From: Anaerotignum sp. MSJ-24
GTDB taxonomy: Bacteria; Bacillota; Clostridia; Lachnospirales; Anaerotignaceae
Assembly (NCBI RefSeq): GCF_018918145.1
Contig: NZ_JAHLPX010000005.1
Coordinates: forward strand, 124,001-188,000
Direction: 5' to 3'
Length of the DNA: 64,000 nt
In this document: positions 45,176-55,470 of the stretch, in pieces
How positions within the stretch are numbered: position 1 is the first letter of the stretch
Layout: each line of letters starts with the position of its first letter
Notes under the pieces: generated by a model
Database searches by the model: none
What the model saw: the letters and a program-made list of their open reading frames with translations, nothing else
What the model was told of the DNA's origin: nothing
Position numbers and translations under genes: made by a program

Positions 45176-47254
45176 ATGAAATGCACAATTCTCCATGAGA
45201 GTAAGGGAAGAATAAGGCTTCATATCAATAATAAAAAAAGAATGACAATAAAAGAAGCCGATGTACTTTCATATTATCTTAACGGTATAGAGAATGTACA
45301 TCAGGCAACAGTATATGAAAGAACATGCGATATTGTGGTTTTATATAATGACGACAGAAATGCGGTTCTGGCTGCTCTGAAAAACTATAACGGACAGGAC
45401 GAAGAGCTTATTAAACAAGTTCCGGAAAACACAGGACGAGAGCTCAACAGAATGTATCAGGACAAGCTCGTAAATATGATTTTGTTCAAAGCAGCAAGAA
45501 GTATATTCCTTCCTGCACCAATTATAGCTGCATATACTGCTGTTAAATCGGTTAAATACATATGGAAGGGCATTAAATGTCTGTTTAATAAAAAGCTTGA
45601 GGTTGAGGTGCTTGATGCCGTATCAATCGGTGTGTCAATAGCAAGATTGGATTTCTCGACTGCCGGTTCGGTTATGTTCCTTCTCGGAATAGGCGAGCTT
45701 CTTGAAGAATGGACAAGAAAGAAATCGATAGATGACCTCGCAAGATGTATGTCACTCAATGTTGACAGAGTATGGATGAAAAAGGACGATACAGAGGTAC
45801 TTGTACCTGTTACTCAGGTACGTCCCGGCGACCTTATTGTTGTACATACAGGCAACCTTATTCCTCTTGACGGTAAGGTTGTTGAAGGAGAAGCATCTGT
45901 AAACCAGGCATCTCTTACGGGCGAATCAATCGCAGTTATGAAATCAAACGGTGCATATGTATATGCCGGTACTGTTGTAGAGGAAGGCGAATGTGTAATA
46001 TGTGTTGAAAGCCAGCAGGGCTCAAGCAGATATGATAACATCGTTTCTATGATTGAAAATTCCGAAAAGCTTAAATCGGCAACTGAAAGCCGTGCAATTA
46101 ATCTTGCCGATAAGCTTGTGCCTTACAGCCTCGGCGGAACAGCACTTACATATCTTATAACAAGAAATGCAACAAAGGCACTTTCAATACTTATGGTTGA
46201 CTTCTCATGTGCGCTTAAGCTTTCAATGCCTCTTGCTGTATTATCGGCAATGCGTGAATGCGGTACATATAAGATTACGGTCAAAGGCGGAAAATATCTT
46301 GAGGCCGTTGCAAAAGCAGATACAATAGTATTTGACAAGACAGGTACTCTTACATATGCTTCACCTACCGTTGCAGAGGTTATTCCTTTCGGCGGTATGG
46401 ACAGAGATGAAGTTCTTAAGGTTGCGGCATGTCTTGAAGAGCATTATCCTCATTCAATGGCAAATGCCGTTGTTAAAGAGGCCGCAAAAGAACATATTAA
46501 CCATGAGGAAATGCACTCACAGGTTGAATACGTTGTTGCACACGGTATTTCAAGTATAATTGAAGGTAAAAAGACTATTATAGGAAGCAGGCATTTTGTA
46601 TTTGAAGATGAACATGCAACTGTTCCCGAAGGTGAAGAGTATAAATTCGAAAATCTTCCCGAACAATATTCACACCTTTATCTTGCAATCGGCGGCGTTC
46701 TTGCCGGAGTTGTCTGCATATCCGATCCTCTGAGAGAAGAGGCTGCGGCTGTGCTTACAAGCCTTAAAAAGCTCGGTATAAAGAAAACTGTTATGATGAC
46801 AGGCGATAATGAACGTACCGCTGCGGCAATAGCTAAGCAGGTAGGTGTTGATATGTATTATGCCGAAGTTCTTCCCGAGGACAAGGCAAACTTTGTAGAA
46901 AGCGAAAAGGCAGAAGGCAGAACAGTAATTATGATTGGTGACGGTATCAACGATTCACCGGCACTTTCTGCTGCCGATGTCGGAATAGCCATCAGCGACG
47001 GTGCGGCAATAGCAAGAGAAATTGCCGATATAACAGTCGGTGCGGATAATCTCTTTGAACTTGTTATGCTTAAAATGATTGCAAACGGACTTCAGAAGAG
47101 AATTAATTCAAACTATCGTTTTGTTATAGGATTTAACTCAATGCTCATTGCTCTTGGTGTAGCGGGAATTCTTCCTCCGGCAACATCGGCTCTTTTACAT
47201 AATGTTTCTACTCTTGGAATAAGTGTAAAGAGTATGACAAATCTTGTTGGATAA
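45176..47254 (+). CDS. Heavy-metal P1B-type ATPase (FezB/P1B-6-like candidate)
   Basis: 692 residues, ATG 45176. P-type hallmarks: TGES near 247, phosphorylation motif DKTGT near 386, GDGINDSPAL near 587. The transmembrane metal motif reads SCALKLS near 342 in place of CPC, and the usual SEHP loop is HYPHSMA, so it is not a Cu, Zn or Cd exporter of the common types. The N-terminus has an HMA-like fold without a CxxC. From memory SCA-type motifs belong to the P1B-6 group, whose FezB members build ferrosomes. The DUF6110 gene upstream fits. Metal identity is inferred. Confidence 0.8.
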   Translation: MKCTILHESKGRIRLHINNKKRMTIKEADVLSYYLNGIENVHQATVYERTCDIVVLYNDDRNAVLAALKNYNGQDEELIKQVPENTGRELNRMYQDKLVNMILFKAARSIFLPAPIIAAYTAVKSVKYIWKGIKCLFNKKLEVEVLDAVSIGVSIARLDFSTAGSVMFLLGIGELLEEWTRKKSIDDLARCMSLNVDRVWMKKDDTEVLVPVTQVRPGDLIVVHTGNLIPLDGKVVEGEASVNQASLTGESIAVMKSNGAYVYAGTVVEEGECVICVESQQGSSRYDNIVSMIENSEKLKSATESRAINLADKLVPYSLGGTALTYLITRNATKALSILMVDFSCALKLSMPLAVLSAMRECGTYKITVKGGKYLEAVAKADTIVFDKTGTLTYASPTVAEVIPFGGMDRDEVLKVAACLEEHYPHSMANAVVKEAAKEHINHEEMHSQVEYVVAHGISSIIEGKKTIIGSRHFVFEDEHATVPEGEEYKFENLPEQYSHLYLAIGGVLAGVVCISDPLREEAAAVLTSLKKLGIKKTVMMTGDNERTAAAIAKQVGVDMYYAEVLPEDKANFVESEKAEGRTVIMIGDGINDSPALSAADVGIAISDGAAIAREIADITVGADNLFELVMLKMIANGLQKRINSNYRFVIGFNSMLIALGVAGILPPATSALLHNVSTLGISVKSMTNLVG

Positions 47255-47271
47255 AATATAGCTTATATATC

Positions 47272-47308
47272 AAAAGGCTTATTCGCAGTATGTGGATAAG
47301 CCTTTTTG
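47272..47308 (+). terminator. Terminator after the P1B ATPase gene
   Basis: AAAAGGCTTAT (47272-47282) pairs with ATAAGCCTTTT (47296-47306), ending in a T-run. Confidence 0.88.
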
Positions 47309-47364
47309 ACATTTAGAGATAATATCGGCAGTATTAAGATTAAGTTGGTTAAGTAGGTTGTTTA

Positions 47365-47935
47365 GTGGATTGTGTAAAAATTTATAAAGAACTTTATGAT
47401 ACTTATTCGGAAATAAGGCCGGGCTGTCTTAAATTCAAGGCCGAGTAAAGCCGTCGGACGACAGCTTTTGGATTTATATGAATGAGGAATTGCTTCCGGA
47501 TGCACGTAAAAATATAGAAGGCAAAGAATGGAGTGAGATTCCAGGAGTAAAGGGAAGTCGTGCGGCATACAAGGCTTTCGGAAGAAATCTCGGACGTTAT
47601 AGAGTATCTTCGGAGGCGTTGCTAAGAAGAGTTTGTGGAAATGACGAGCTTTATCATATAAGTTCATTTGTTGATGTGAATAATCTCATATCTGTTGAAA
47701 GCGGACTTTCGGTTTGCTCATATTACCTCGAAAATATCCATGGAGATATAATTTTCCGTAAGGCAGGAAACGGCGAAGGTTATAACGGAATAGGCAAGTA
47801 TTTTATATATATGAAAATATGATTGTTCTTGCCTATGATGACAGTATTTTAGGTTCGCTAATGTCTGATTCGACAAGAGCAATGGTAACGGAGAAAACAA
47901 AATATATTCTTGGAGTGACATATTGCTTTGAATGA
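47365..47935 (+). pseudogene. Broken B3/B4 tRNA-binding-domain protein gene
   Basis: Three fragments in three frames read as one B3/B4 (phenylalanyl-tRNA synthetase beta-like) protein: a start at GTG 47365 (VDCVKIYKELYDTYSEIRPG) stopping at 47448, a middle part ending at 47822 (EIPGVKGSRAAYKAFGRNLGRYRVSSEALLRR) and an end part to 47935 (SDSTRAMVTEKTKYILGVTYCF). At least two frameshifts separate them. Intact relatives are about 220-residue proteins thought to edit or bind aminoacyl-tRNA. It is therefore non-functional unless sequencing errors explain the shifts. Confidence 0.75.
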
Positions 47936-47944
47936 ACTTTTAGA

Positions 47945-47982
47945 AAAAAGAAAAACCGCATTCGAAAAATATTCAAATGCGG
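47945..47982 (-). terminator. Terminator of the HAD phosphatase gene
   Basis: CCGCATT (47956-47962) and AATGCGG (47976-47982), with inner GAA/TTC pairs, followed on the minus strand by a T-rich run (47943-47955). Confidence 0.8.
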
Positions 47983-48004
47983 AATGATTGGAAATCCGGA
48001 CTGT

Positions 48005-48898
48005 TTAACAAGGCTTAATAAAACTGTTTGCCTCGGAGTGATTGTTTATAAAGCGTTTTTCAAGTATTTCGTAGGATGCCGTTTTGTTGATTATTTCTTT
48101 TATAAGGATGTCAAGCTCACTGTCTTTGCTGTAATCAGCAGGTGCAAAATATCTTATGCGATTGGTGTCTATCATTTTGTAGACCTTTTCTTTTTCCTTT
48201 GTTTCGGGATTATAAACGCCTATTGAATGGCCGCCATTCATGTTGACAAGACGCATACATGGAATGTCTGTATCGCTGTCGCCTATGTATACAATATTTC
48301 TGAACGGTATGCGTATATCCTCCGGCTTTATGTATTTATTTACATCGGGATCGTTTATATCAAGAAAGCCTTTTTGTATTCTGAAAAGAAATTGTGTCTT
48401 AGTTGTATAATTTATTACCTGTGATGGCCATTTGACTTTTCCGCCTTCGTCAAAATAAAATGAGCTGGCATATATTTTTTCAAATTGTCCGGTTCTTGCC
48501 ATTAATGTGCCTTCTATCATTTCTTTAAGGCCTGACGATATTATGTAATGCTCGACTGTTATTCCTTTTTCTTCGCCGTATTGCTTTACTCTCGAAAACC
48601 AGTCCTCAACGCCGTTAAACAGTTTAACCTTTGAGCCATAGTTGGCAAGAGCTTCTCTGGAGAGCACAAAGTTGTTTTTGGCAGCTTCAACCATTTTATA
48701 CATATATGCAAGATTTCTGTCCATGTTGTGGGCCTTTGCAAACTGGTTGGATTCTGTCCAGAACTTATCCACATCATAGCCGACGTCCTGTATATAGCCT
48801 TGTGCCTGCATATCGTCCGGTGACAGTGTTCTGTCAAAATCGTAGCATATTGCAAGTACGGGCTTGCTGTCTTTGGTTTTTCTTTCGTATTCAGCCAT
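48005..48898 (-). CDS. HAD-superfamily phosphatase
   Basis: 297 residues, ATG at 48898. HAD motifs: DFDRTLSPDDM (nucleophile and acid Asp), SSGLKEMIEG (motif II) and YIGDSDTDIPCM (motif IV). The long insertion between motifs I and II forms a helical cap (C1 type). Similar proteins are annotated as uncharacterised HAD family hydrolases acting on small phosphorylated metabolites. Monocistronic, with its own terminator. Substrate unknown. Confidence 0.88.
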   Translation of the reverse strand: MAEYERKTKDSKPVLAICYDFDRTLSPDDMQAQGYIQDVGYDVDKFWTESNQFAKAHNMDRNLAYMYKMVEAAKNNFVLSREALANYGSKVKLFNGVEDWFSRVKQYGEEKGITVEHYIISSGLKEMIEGTLMARTGQFEKIYASSFYFDEGGKVKWPSQVINYTTKTQFLFRIQKGFLDINDPDVNKYIKPEDIRIPFRNIVYIGDSDTDIPCMRLVNMNGGHSIGVYNPETKEKEKVYKMIDTNRIRYFAPADYSKDSELDILIKEIINKTASYEILEKRFINNHSEANSFIKPC

Positions 48899-48989
48899 AA
48901 GGCATTCACCGCCGTTCTTTTTATTATAATTATATCATAAATAATATTGTAAATAATATAATTAATAAAAACATATTGGAGAATAGAAG

Positions 48990-49154
48990 TTGGATATACA
49001 TTTTGTGGAGCAGTCGGACTTTTCCGAACGTATTTCGGACATACTTCCGAAGGTCATTGCTGACATAATAGTGAAGGATATTAAAAGGCGTTTTAAAGAG
49101 GATTTTAACAGTAAATATGCCGAAAGCAACAATGATATTCATTCCGGTACATAA
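48990..49154 (+). CDS. Small hypothetical protein (54 residues)
   Basis: TTG start at 48990 with TTGGAG upstream, 54 codons to TAA 49152-49154. The product is charged and helical (HFVEQSDFSERISDILPKVI, then a Lys/Arg-rich helix). I do not recognise a family. It is divergent from the HAD gene and ends just before the leu T-box promoter. It could be spurious; the codon pattern looks like that of neighbouring genes. Confidence 0.4.
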   Translation: MDIHFVEQSDFSERISDILPKVIADIIVKDIKRRFKEDFNSKYAESNNDIHSGT

Positions 49155-49184
49155 TGTCTGTTGCAAAAATGCTAAAAAAAGCTG

Positions 49185-49519
49185 TTGACAAAGATTTTGT
49201 TTTGTGTTAACGTAATTAGCATATTAATGAATTGAATAACTTTTACAACACTATGAAGAGGAATAGTAGGTTGTCGGAAGTTTTCAGAGAGCAGGCGGTT
49301 GGTGCGAGCCTGTAACGGAAGAGAACTGAACTCGCCTTGGAGTGATTCGCTGAAAATGCTTTTTGTATATAGGTGGAATCGGAGAGTCAACCGTTATAAT
49401 GACAGGGTATCGGCAGTTGTTTAGCCCGTACCTATATGAGAGTATTCCTATGGAATAAATTAGAGTGGTACCACGGAAGTTCAGCCTTTCGTCTCTTAAC
49501 AGAGACGGAAGGCTTTTTT
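49185..49519 (+). promoter_or_regulatory. T-box leader (leucine-type) of the leu operon, with promoter
   Basis: Promoter TTGACA (49185-49190), 17 bases, TAACGT (49208-49213). The leader has the conserved T-box AGAGTGGTACCACGG at 49462-49476 and an intrinsic terminator GCCTTTCGTCTCT/AGAGACGGAAGGC plus T-run (49484-49519). In the Stem I specifier region GAACTGAACTCGCC presents CTC, a leucine codon, matching the downstream genes. Uncharged tRNA-Leu would favour the antiterminator and switch on leuACDB. Confidence 0.93.
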
Positions 49520-49597
49520 ATTTGCTTTTCGACTGTGGTAATTTTTGTTGTAAGAGAAGTTCAAAATAAATTTATATTGCAAAGGAGCAAAAAAATT

Positions 49598-51268
49598 ATG
49601 ATGAACTACACTAAGTACAGACCTTATCCCCCTATGAACATGCCAAACAGAAAATGGCCGAACAATGTTATTAAAAAAGCACCTATCTGGTGCAGTGTTG
49701 ACCTTAGGGACGGCAATCAGTCGCTTGAAATACCTATGAACATAGACGAAAAGCTTGAATTTTTTAACTTTCTGGTTAAAACTGGTTTTAAAGAAATAGA
49801 AATCGGTTTTCCGGCAGCAAGCGATACAGAGTTTGAATTTGCAAGAAGACTTATTGATGATAACCTTATTCCCGATGATGTAACTGTACAGGTGCTTACA
49901 CAGAGCAGACCGCACATAATCAAGAGAACATTTGAGGCACTTAAGGGAGCAAAGAGAGCAATCGTACACCTCTATAATTCAACATCGACACTTCAGAGAG
50001 ATGTTGTTTTCGGAAACAGCATGGAACAGACAACACAGCTTGCCGTTGACGGAGCTAAGCTTATGATTGAAGAGGCTACAAAAATTCCCGAAACTGATTT
50101 TATGTTCCAGTATTCACCGGAAAGCTTTACAGGAACGGAAATGGAATATGCTGTTGAGATATGCAATGCAGTGCTTGACGTATGGAAGCCGACTAAGGAA
50201 AAGAAGGTTATAATCAACCTTCCGTCAACGGTCGAAATGGCAACACCGAATGTATATGCAGACCAGATTGAATACTGCTGTGAAAATATTAAATACAGAG
50301 AAAATGTTATTATTAGCCTTCACGCTCATAACGATAGAGGAACAGCAGTTGCAGCAACAGAACTTGCATTGATGGCAGGTGCGGACAGAGTGGAAGGAAC
50401 ACTTTTCGGCAACGGAGAAAGAACAGGAAATACAGATATTATGAATGTTGCAATGAATATGTTTTCACAGGGAATTGATCCTGAGCTTGATTTCAGCAAT
50501 ATAGATGAAGCTGTCGAGATATACGAAAAATCAACAAGAATGGCGGTTCATCCAAGACATCCTTATGTAGGAGCACTTGTTTATACAGCATTCTCCGGTT
50601 CACATCAGGACGCAATAAGAAAAGGTATGGAAAGAATGAAAGAGCACCCCGATAGATGGGAGGTTCCTTATCTTCCTATCGATCCTAAGGACGTTGGAAG
50701 AAGCTATGACCCTATCGTAAGAATAAACAGCCAGAGCGGTAAGGGCGGAGTTGCATTCATACTTGAACAGAACTTCGGATTATTCCTTCCCAAAGCATTT
50801 CAGCAGGATTTCAGCACAACAACAACCGGCATAAGTGACAGAAAACACAAGGACCTTACTCCTCAGGAAATTTACGATGCCTTTATGGATAAGTATGTGG
50901 ACATAAAAGAACCGGTACAACTTGTTAAATACAATGAAATAGCCGGTGACAGAAAGGATTATGCAGAGGTTGAGGCAGTTATCAAATATTATGGTGTAGA
51001 AATAACCGTAAGAGGCGTTGGTAACGGTGTTATTGATGCTTTCTGCCATGCACTTGAAAAGAAGTTCAATGTCAACATGGAAATTGTGGATTATCGTGAA
51101 CATTCAATGGAATACGGTACAAAAGCAAGAGCTATTTCATATATACAGATTTCAAACGGCAAGGGCGGTAGATTTTACGGAGCAGGAACTTCAAGCAATA
51201 TTACAAAATCATCACTCAGAGCAGTTGTCAGCACAGTAAATAAAATGATTACAACGGAGGCGGAATAA
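49598..51268 (+). CDS. leuA: 2-isopropylmalate synthase (long, LeuA/Leu4 type)
   Basis: 556 residues from ATG 49598 (AAAGGAGC upstream); a second ATG at 49601 is equivalent, while the frame upstream to 49436 lies inside the T-box. [19 protein letters not shown] is the catalytic-barrel signature of the long fungal/actinobacterial type, [16 protein letters not shown] binds the metal, and the C-terminal domain gives leucine feedback. It condenses acetyl-CoA with 2-oxoisovalerate. First gene of leuACDB. Confidence 0.96.
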   Translation: MMNYTKYRPYPPMNMPNRKWPNNVIKKAPIWCSVDLRDGNQSLEIPMNIDEKLEFFNFLVKTGFKEIEIGFPAASDTEFEFARRLIDDNLIPDDVTVQVLTQSRPHIIKRTFEALKGAKRAIVHLYNSTSTLQRDVVFGNSMEQTTQLAVDGAKLMIEEATKIPETDFMFQYSPESFTGTEMEYAVEICNAVLDVWKPTKEKKVIINLPSTVEMATPNVYADQIEYCCENIKYRENVIISLHAHNDRGTAVAATELALMAGADRVEGTLFGNGERTGNTDIMNVAMNMFSQGIDPELDFSNIDEAVEIYEKSTRMAVHPRHPYVGALVYTAFSGSHQDAIRKGMERMKEHPDRWEVPYLPIDPKDVGRSYDPIVRINSQSGKGGVAFILEQNFGLFLPKAFQQDFSTTTTGISDRKHKDLTPQEIYDAFMDKYVDIKEPVQLVKYNEIAGDRKDYAEVEAVIKYYGVEITVRGVGNGVIDAFCHALEKKFNVNMEIVDYREHSMEYGTKARAISYIQISNGKGGRFYGAGTSSNITKSSLRAVVSTVNKMITTEAE

Positions 51269-51270
51269 AA

Positions 51271-52545
51271 ATGGGAATGACAATGACACAAAAAATTCTT
51301 GCGGCACATGCAGGACTGGACAGCGTAAAGGCAGGACAGCTTATTGAAGCAAAGCTTGATATTGTTATGGGCAACGACATTACAACAGCCGTTGCGCTTA
51401 AGGAATTTAAGAAAACAGGAGCAAAGAAAGTATTTGATAAGGATAAGGTAGTAATTGTACTTGACCACTTCACACCAAATAAGGATATTAAAGCGGCTGA
51501 ACAGTGCAAGGCCTGTCGTACCTTTGCATGGGATATGGGAGTAAATAATTTCTTTGATGTTGGTCAGATGGGCATTGAACATGCACTTCTTCCCGAAAAA
51601 GGAATTGTTGTTCCCGGACAGGTTATAATCGGAGCCGATTCACATACATGTACATACGGTGCGTTAGGTGCATTTTCAACAGGTGTAGGAAGTACAGATA
51701 TGGCAATCGGAATGGCAACAGGAGAGGCATGGTTCAAGGTTCCCAGTGCTATTAAGTTTGTACTTACCGGCAAGCCTGCAAAATGGATAAGCGGAAAGGA
51801 TATTATACTTCATATTATTGGCATGATCGGTGTTGACGGTGCATTATACCGTTCGATGGAGTTTGTCGGTGACGGTATTCAGTATCTTTCAATGGACGAC
51901 AGATTTTCAATGGCTAATATGGCTATTGAGGCCGGAGCAAAGAACGGCATATTCCCTGTTGATGAAAAAACTATGGAATATGTTAAGGAGCATTCGGTTA
52001 AAGAGCCTGTTGTTTATACAGCAGATGATGATGCGGAATATGATGAGGTTTATACAATCGACCTCAGTAAATTAAGACCTACGGTTGCATTCCCTCATCT
52101 TCCCGAAAATACAAAGACAGTTGACAATATGCCTAAGGTGGAAATTGACCAGGCAGTTATCGGTTCATGTACAAACGGCAGAATTGAGGATATGCAGATT
52201 GCGGCCGAAATACTTAAAGGTAAGAAGGTAAATCCTAAAGTAAGAACAATAATTATTCCGGCAACACAGAAAATATATCTTGAATGCGTTAAACGCGGAT
52301 ATACAGAAATATTTATTGAGGCCGGAGCTGTATTCAGCACACCTACCTGCGGACCTTGCCTTGGCGGATATATGGGCATACTTGCGGCAGGTGAAAAATG
52401 TGTTTCAACAACAAACAGAAACTTTGTAGGCAGAATGGGACATACCGAAAGTGAAGTTTATCTTGCAAGCCCGGCAGTTGCGGCAGCATCGGCCATAGCC
52501 GGATATATTGTTGATCCCGAAGAAATAGCAGGAGGTAAGAACTGA
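51271..52545 (+). CDS. leuC: 3-isopropylmalate dehydratase large subunit
   Basis: 424 residues, ATG 51271, two bases after leuA. Aconitase family: [21 protein letters not shown], and Fe-S ligand cysteines in [12 protein letters not shown] and [10 protein letters not shown]. It is the short HacA/LeuC2 type common in archaea and Clostridia. It acts with LeuD to isomerise 2- to 3-isopropylmalate. Confidence 0.96.
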   Translation: MGMTMTQKILAAHAGLDSVKAGQLIEAKLDIVMGNDITTAVALKEFKKTGAKKVFDKDKVVIVLDHFTPNKDIKAAEQCKACRTFAWDMGVNNFFDVGQMGIEHALLPEKGIVVPGQVIIGADSHTCTYGALGAFSTGVGSTDMAIGMATGEAWFKVPSAIKFVLTGKPAKWISGKDIILHIIGMIGVDGALYRSMEFVGDGIQYLSMDDRFSMANMAIEAGAKNGIFPVDEKTMEYVKEHSVKEPVVYTADDDAEYDEVYTIDLSKLRPTVAFPHLPENTKTVDNMPKVEIDQAVIGSCTNGRIEDMQIAAEILKGKKVNPKVRTIIIPATQKIYLECVKRGYTEIFIEAGAVFSTPTCGPCLGGYMGILAAGEKCVSTTNRNFVGRMGHTESEVYLASPAVAAASAIAGYIVDPEEIAGGKN

Positions 52546-52546
52546 T

Positions 52547-53044
52547 ATGGAAAACGCAAAAGGAAAAGTTTTTAAATATGGTGATAATGTAGATACAGAC
52601 GTAATTATTCCCGCAAGATACCTCAACGTATCAAGCGGTGAAGAGCTTGCAAAGTACTGTATGATAGATATAGATAAGGATTTCGTTAATAATGTACATA
52701 AAGGTGATATAATTGTTGCAGAGAAAAATTTCGGCTGTGGCTCATCAAGAGAGCATGCTCCGCTTGCAATCAAGTGTGCCGGTGTATCCTGTGTAATTGC
52801 ATCAACCTTTGCAAGAATATTTTACAGAAATGCAATCAATATCGGACTTCCTATTCTTGAATGTGACGAAGCCGCAAGGGACATTAAGGCCGGAGATGAG
52901 GTTTCGGTTGATTTCAACACAGGCGTTATAACAAATGTCACAACAGGAAAAAGCTATAAGGCAGAGCCGTTCCCTGAATTTATGCAGAAGATAATGGCTG
53001 CCGGCGGCCTCGTTAGCTATACAAGCAGTAAAATAAGTGAATAA
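52547..53044 (+). CDS. leuD: 3-isopropylmalate dehydratase small subunit
   Basis: 165 residues, ATG 52547, one base after leu[20 protein letters not shown] and [16 protein letters not shown] are the swivelling-domain signatures of the short LeuD type, the usual partner of this LeuC. Cytoplasmic. Confidence 0.96.
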   Translation: MENAKGKVFKYGDNVDTDVIIPARYLNVSSGEELAKYCMIDIDKDFVNNVHKGDIIVAEKNFGCGSSREHAPLAIKCAGVSCVIASTFARIFYRNAINIGLPILECDEAARDIKAGDEVSVDFNTGVITNVTTGKSYKAEPFPEFMQKIMAAGGLVSYTSSKISE

Positions 53045-53122
53045 ATACTAAATAAAACTTGCCGGAGGAAAAAACAGGACAAGTGATAAAATAAAATAGT
53101 AAATAAGATTGGAGGAACTGAC

Positions 53123-54202
53123 ATGGGAAATTATAATATTACGGTACTTAAAGGCGATGGAATAGGCCCGGATATAGTTGCGGAGGCGATGAATGTTCTT
53201 GAGGCAGTAGGAAAGAAATATAATCATAAATTTAATTTTAATGAAAAGCTTGTCGGCGGAGCGGCACTGGATGCTTGTGGAGTGCCTCTTCCCGATGATA
53301 CACTTGAGGCCTGCAAAAACTGCGATTCGATTTTGCTCGGCGCGGTAGGCGGTCCTAAATGGGATAACCTTCCTTCAAATATGCGTCCCGAAGCCGGAGC
53401 ATTGCTCAGACTCAGAAAAGAGCTTGGTCTTTATGCAAATCTCAGACCGGCTATTATACATAAGGCACTCAGCTCAGCAAGCCCGATTAAGCCGGAAATA
53501 ATCGGTGACAGCCTTGATATTCTTGTTGTAAGAGAGCTTACAGGAGGAATTTATTTTGGAGAAAGAGGTCACAGAGAAGGCAAATACGGCGAAGAGGCTT
53601 ATGATGTTGAGGCATACAGCGAATTTGAGGTAAAAAGAATTGCCAAAACGGCCTTCGAGGCGGCAATGAAGAGAAATAAGAGAGTAACAAGCATTGATAA
53701 ATCCAATGTTCTTGAAAGCAGTAAGCTCTGGAGAAAAGCTGTTATAGAGGTTGCTAAGGATTATCCCGAAGTAGAGCTTGACCATATGTATGTTGATAAT
53801 GCGGCAATGCAGCTTGTAAGAAATCCTAAGCATTTTGATGTAATTGTTACATCAAATATATTCGGAGATATTATTTCCGATGAGGCAAGCCAGATAACAG
53901 GCTCAATCGGCATGCTTCCTTCGGCAAGCCTTTCGGATGGTGCATTTGGTATGTATGAGCCTATACATGGTTCTGCTCCCGATATTGCGGGAATGGATAT
54001 TGCAAATCCCATTGCAACTATACTTTCTGCCGGAATGATGCTTAGATATTCATTCGGACTTAATGCAGAGGCAGACGCTATCGAGGCTGCTGTAACAGAA
54101 GTGCTTGACGCAGGTTATAGAACACCGGATATTTACAGTGAAGGCACAACAAAGGTAGGAACAAAGGAAATGGGAAGAATAATATCTGAAAAAATTAAGT
54201 AA
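53123..54202 (+). CDS. leuB: 3-isopropylmalate dehydrogenase
   Basis: 359 residues, ATG 53123 with GGAGG upstream, 78 bases after leuD with no terminator between. [43 protein letters not shown] and the NAD-site loop [16 protein letters not shown] identify it. It oxidises and decarboxylates 3-isopropylmalate to 2-oxoisocaproate. It completes the leucine operon apart from transamination. Confidence 0.97.
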   Translation: MGNYNITVLKGDGIGPDIVAEAMNVLEAVGKKYNHKFNFNEKLVGGAALDACGVPLPDDTLEACKNCDSILLGAVGGPKWDNLPSNMRPEAGALLRLRKELGLYANLRPAIIHKALSSASPIKPEIIGDSLDILVVRELTGGIYFGERGHREGKYGEEAYDVEAYSEFEVKRIAKTAFEAAMKRNKRVTSIDKSNVLESSKLWRKAVIEVAKDYPEVELDHMYVDNAAMQLVRNPKHFDVIVTSNIFGDIISDEASQITGSIGMLPSASLSDGAFGMYEPIHGSAPDIAGMDIANPIATILSAGMMLRYSFGLNAEADAIEAAVTEVLDAGYRTPDIYSEGTTKVGTKEMGRIISEKIK

Positions 54203-54317
54203 AAATGTTGTAAAATGCAAATTTAATGTTACATTTTCGCAAAAGTGTTTAATTTGCGGTGCTGTTATGGTATACTTAATATAAATGATATAAGTTTATA
54301 TGAGAGAGGTATACTGA

Positions 54318-55172
54318 ATGAATAAAAACATAGTTATTGTTGCAGAAAGCGGTTCGGATATAACGCCGGAGGTTGCGGAAAAATACGGAATAGAGATTGT
54401 GCCTATGCACGTATCAATGGGAGATAAGGTTCGTGCGGACGGAACATTTCCGGTTGACGAAATATGCGAATATTACGATACAACAGGTAAGCTTCCTAAA
54501 ACAAGCGGAAGTTCACCGGAGGATTTTAATAAGGTATTCGATCGAATCCATGAAAAATATCCGGACAAACATATTTTATATCTGGCTTATTCCGCATCAA
54601 CAACTGTTTCATATGCAAGTGCGAATATTGCGGCAGAAGGCAGAGATTATATAACTATGCTTGACACAAAGCATGTTTCGGTCGGTCAGTATGCTGTTGT
54701 TACAACCGTTGCAGAAATGCTCGAAAAAAATCAGGATATTACAGTAGACGAAGCATTGGCTTATGCCGAAAAAGTGTGTAAAAAAACAAGAATGTGTTTT
54801 GTTCCGAATGATCTTGAATATTTAAAGGCAGGCGGAAGAGTAAGCAATGTTGTTTTCATAAGCGGAAGACTTTTAAAGATACATCCGAGAATAGAAATAC
54901 TTGACGGAAAGCTTATTGCAACAAAAAAGCATAGAGGAAATTTATCTAAAATAGCTCCTCAGCTTGTATATGATTATGCCGAAGAAAATAAGCTGAACAG
55001 AGATAAGCTTTGGCTCATATGGGCAATCGGCACAACCGATGCGGTTAAAAAAGCGGCATATGATGCGGCTGTTGACTGTGGCTTTAAGGAAATAGAATGG
55101 GTAAAGACAGGCTGTGTAATTACTTGTCACGGAGGCCCCGGCGCATTCGGCGTAGTCGGAATGGCAGAATAA
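54318..55172 (+). CDS. DegV family fatty-acid-binding protein
   Basis: 284 residues, ATG 54318. IVAESGSDITPEVAEKYGIEIVP, TSGSSPEDF and FVPNDLEYLKAGGRVS are DegV signatures; the protein binds a fatty acid, and FakB proteins of this family present it to the FakA kinase for phosphorylation. No fakA is nearby. It has its own leader after leuB and a terminator behind it. Confidence 0.92.
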   Translation: MNKNIVIVAESGSDITPEVAEKYGIEIVPMHVSMGDKVRADGTFPVDEICEYYDTTGKLPKTSGSSPEDFNKVFDRIHEKYPDKHILYLAYSASTTVSYASANIAAEGRDYITMLDTKHVSVGQYAVVTTVAEMLEKNQDITVDEALAYAEKVCKKTRMCFVPNDLEYLKAGGRVSNVVFISGRLLKIHPRIEILDGKLIATKKHRGNLSKIAPQLVYDYAEENKLNRDKLWLIWAIGTTDAVKKAAYDAAVDCGFKEIEWVKTGCVITCHGGPGAFGVVGMAE

Positions 55173-55260
55173 AAATGTCTTTATTGCTACATCTGTTCAT
55201 ACGGATGTAATGGAAATGGACGTTTTATTTGGGGACTAAAAATCTTAATAAAAATATATG

Positions 55261-55305
55261 AAAAAAGCAGATAAATGAAAAATACTCGTTTGTCTGCTTT
55301 TTTTA
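55261..55305 (+). terminator. Terminator after the degV gene
   Basis: AAAAAAGCAGA (55261-55271) pairs with TCTGCTTTTTTT (55293-55304). Confidence 0.88.
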
Positions 55306-55383
55306 TGTACTTTGCAGAATATGGATAAATTAAGTGTGATAGAAATCAAGTAAATTTACAGAGAGGATTTTTGACGTAAAATA

Positions 55384-55434
55384 TGAGATTTTATCTCAAA
55401 TATATATTGTAAAAATGAAAAATAAGGATATAAT
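55384..55434 (+). promoter_or_regulatory. Palindrome and promoter upstream of the defence operon
   Basis: TGAGAT-TTT-ATCTCA (55384-55398) is a perfect inverted repeat. Downstream are TTGTAA (55407-55412) and TATAAT (55429-55434), 16-base spacer, about 35 bases before rloA. Confidence 0.5.
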
Positions 55435-55470
55435 AAAAGAAAGAAGATTATATAAATGGAGGTAAAAGAA

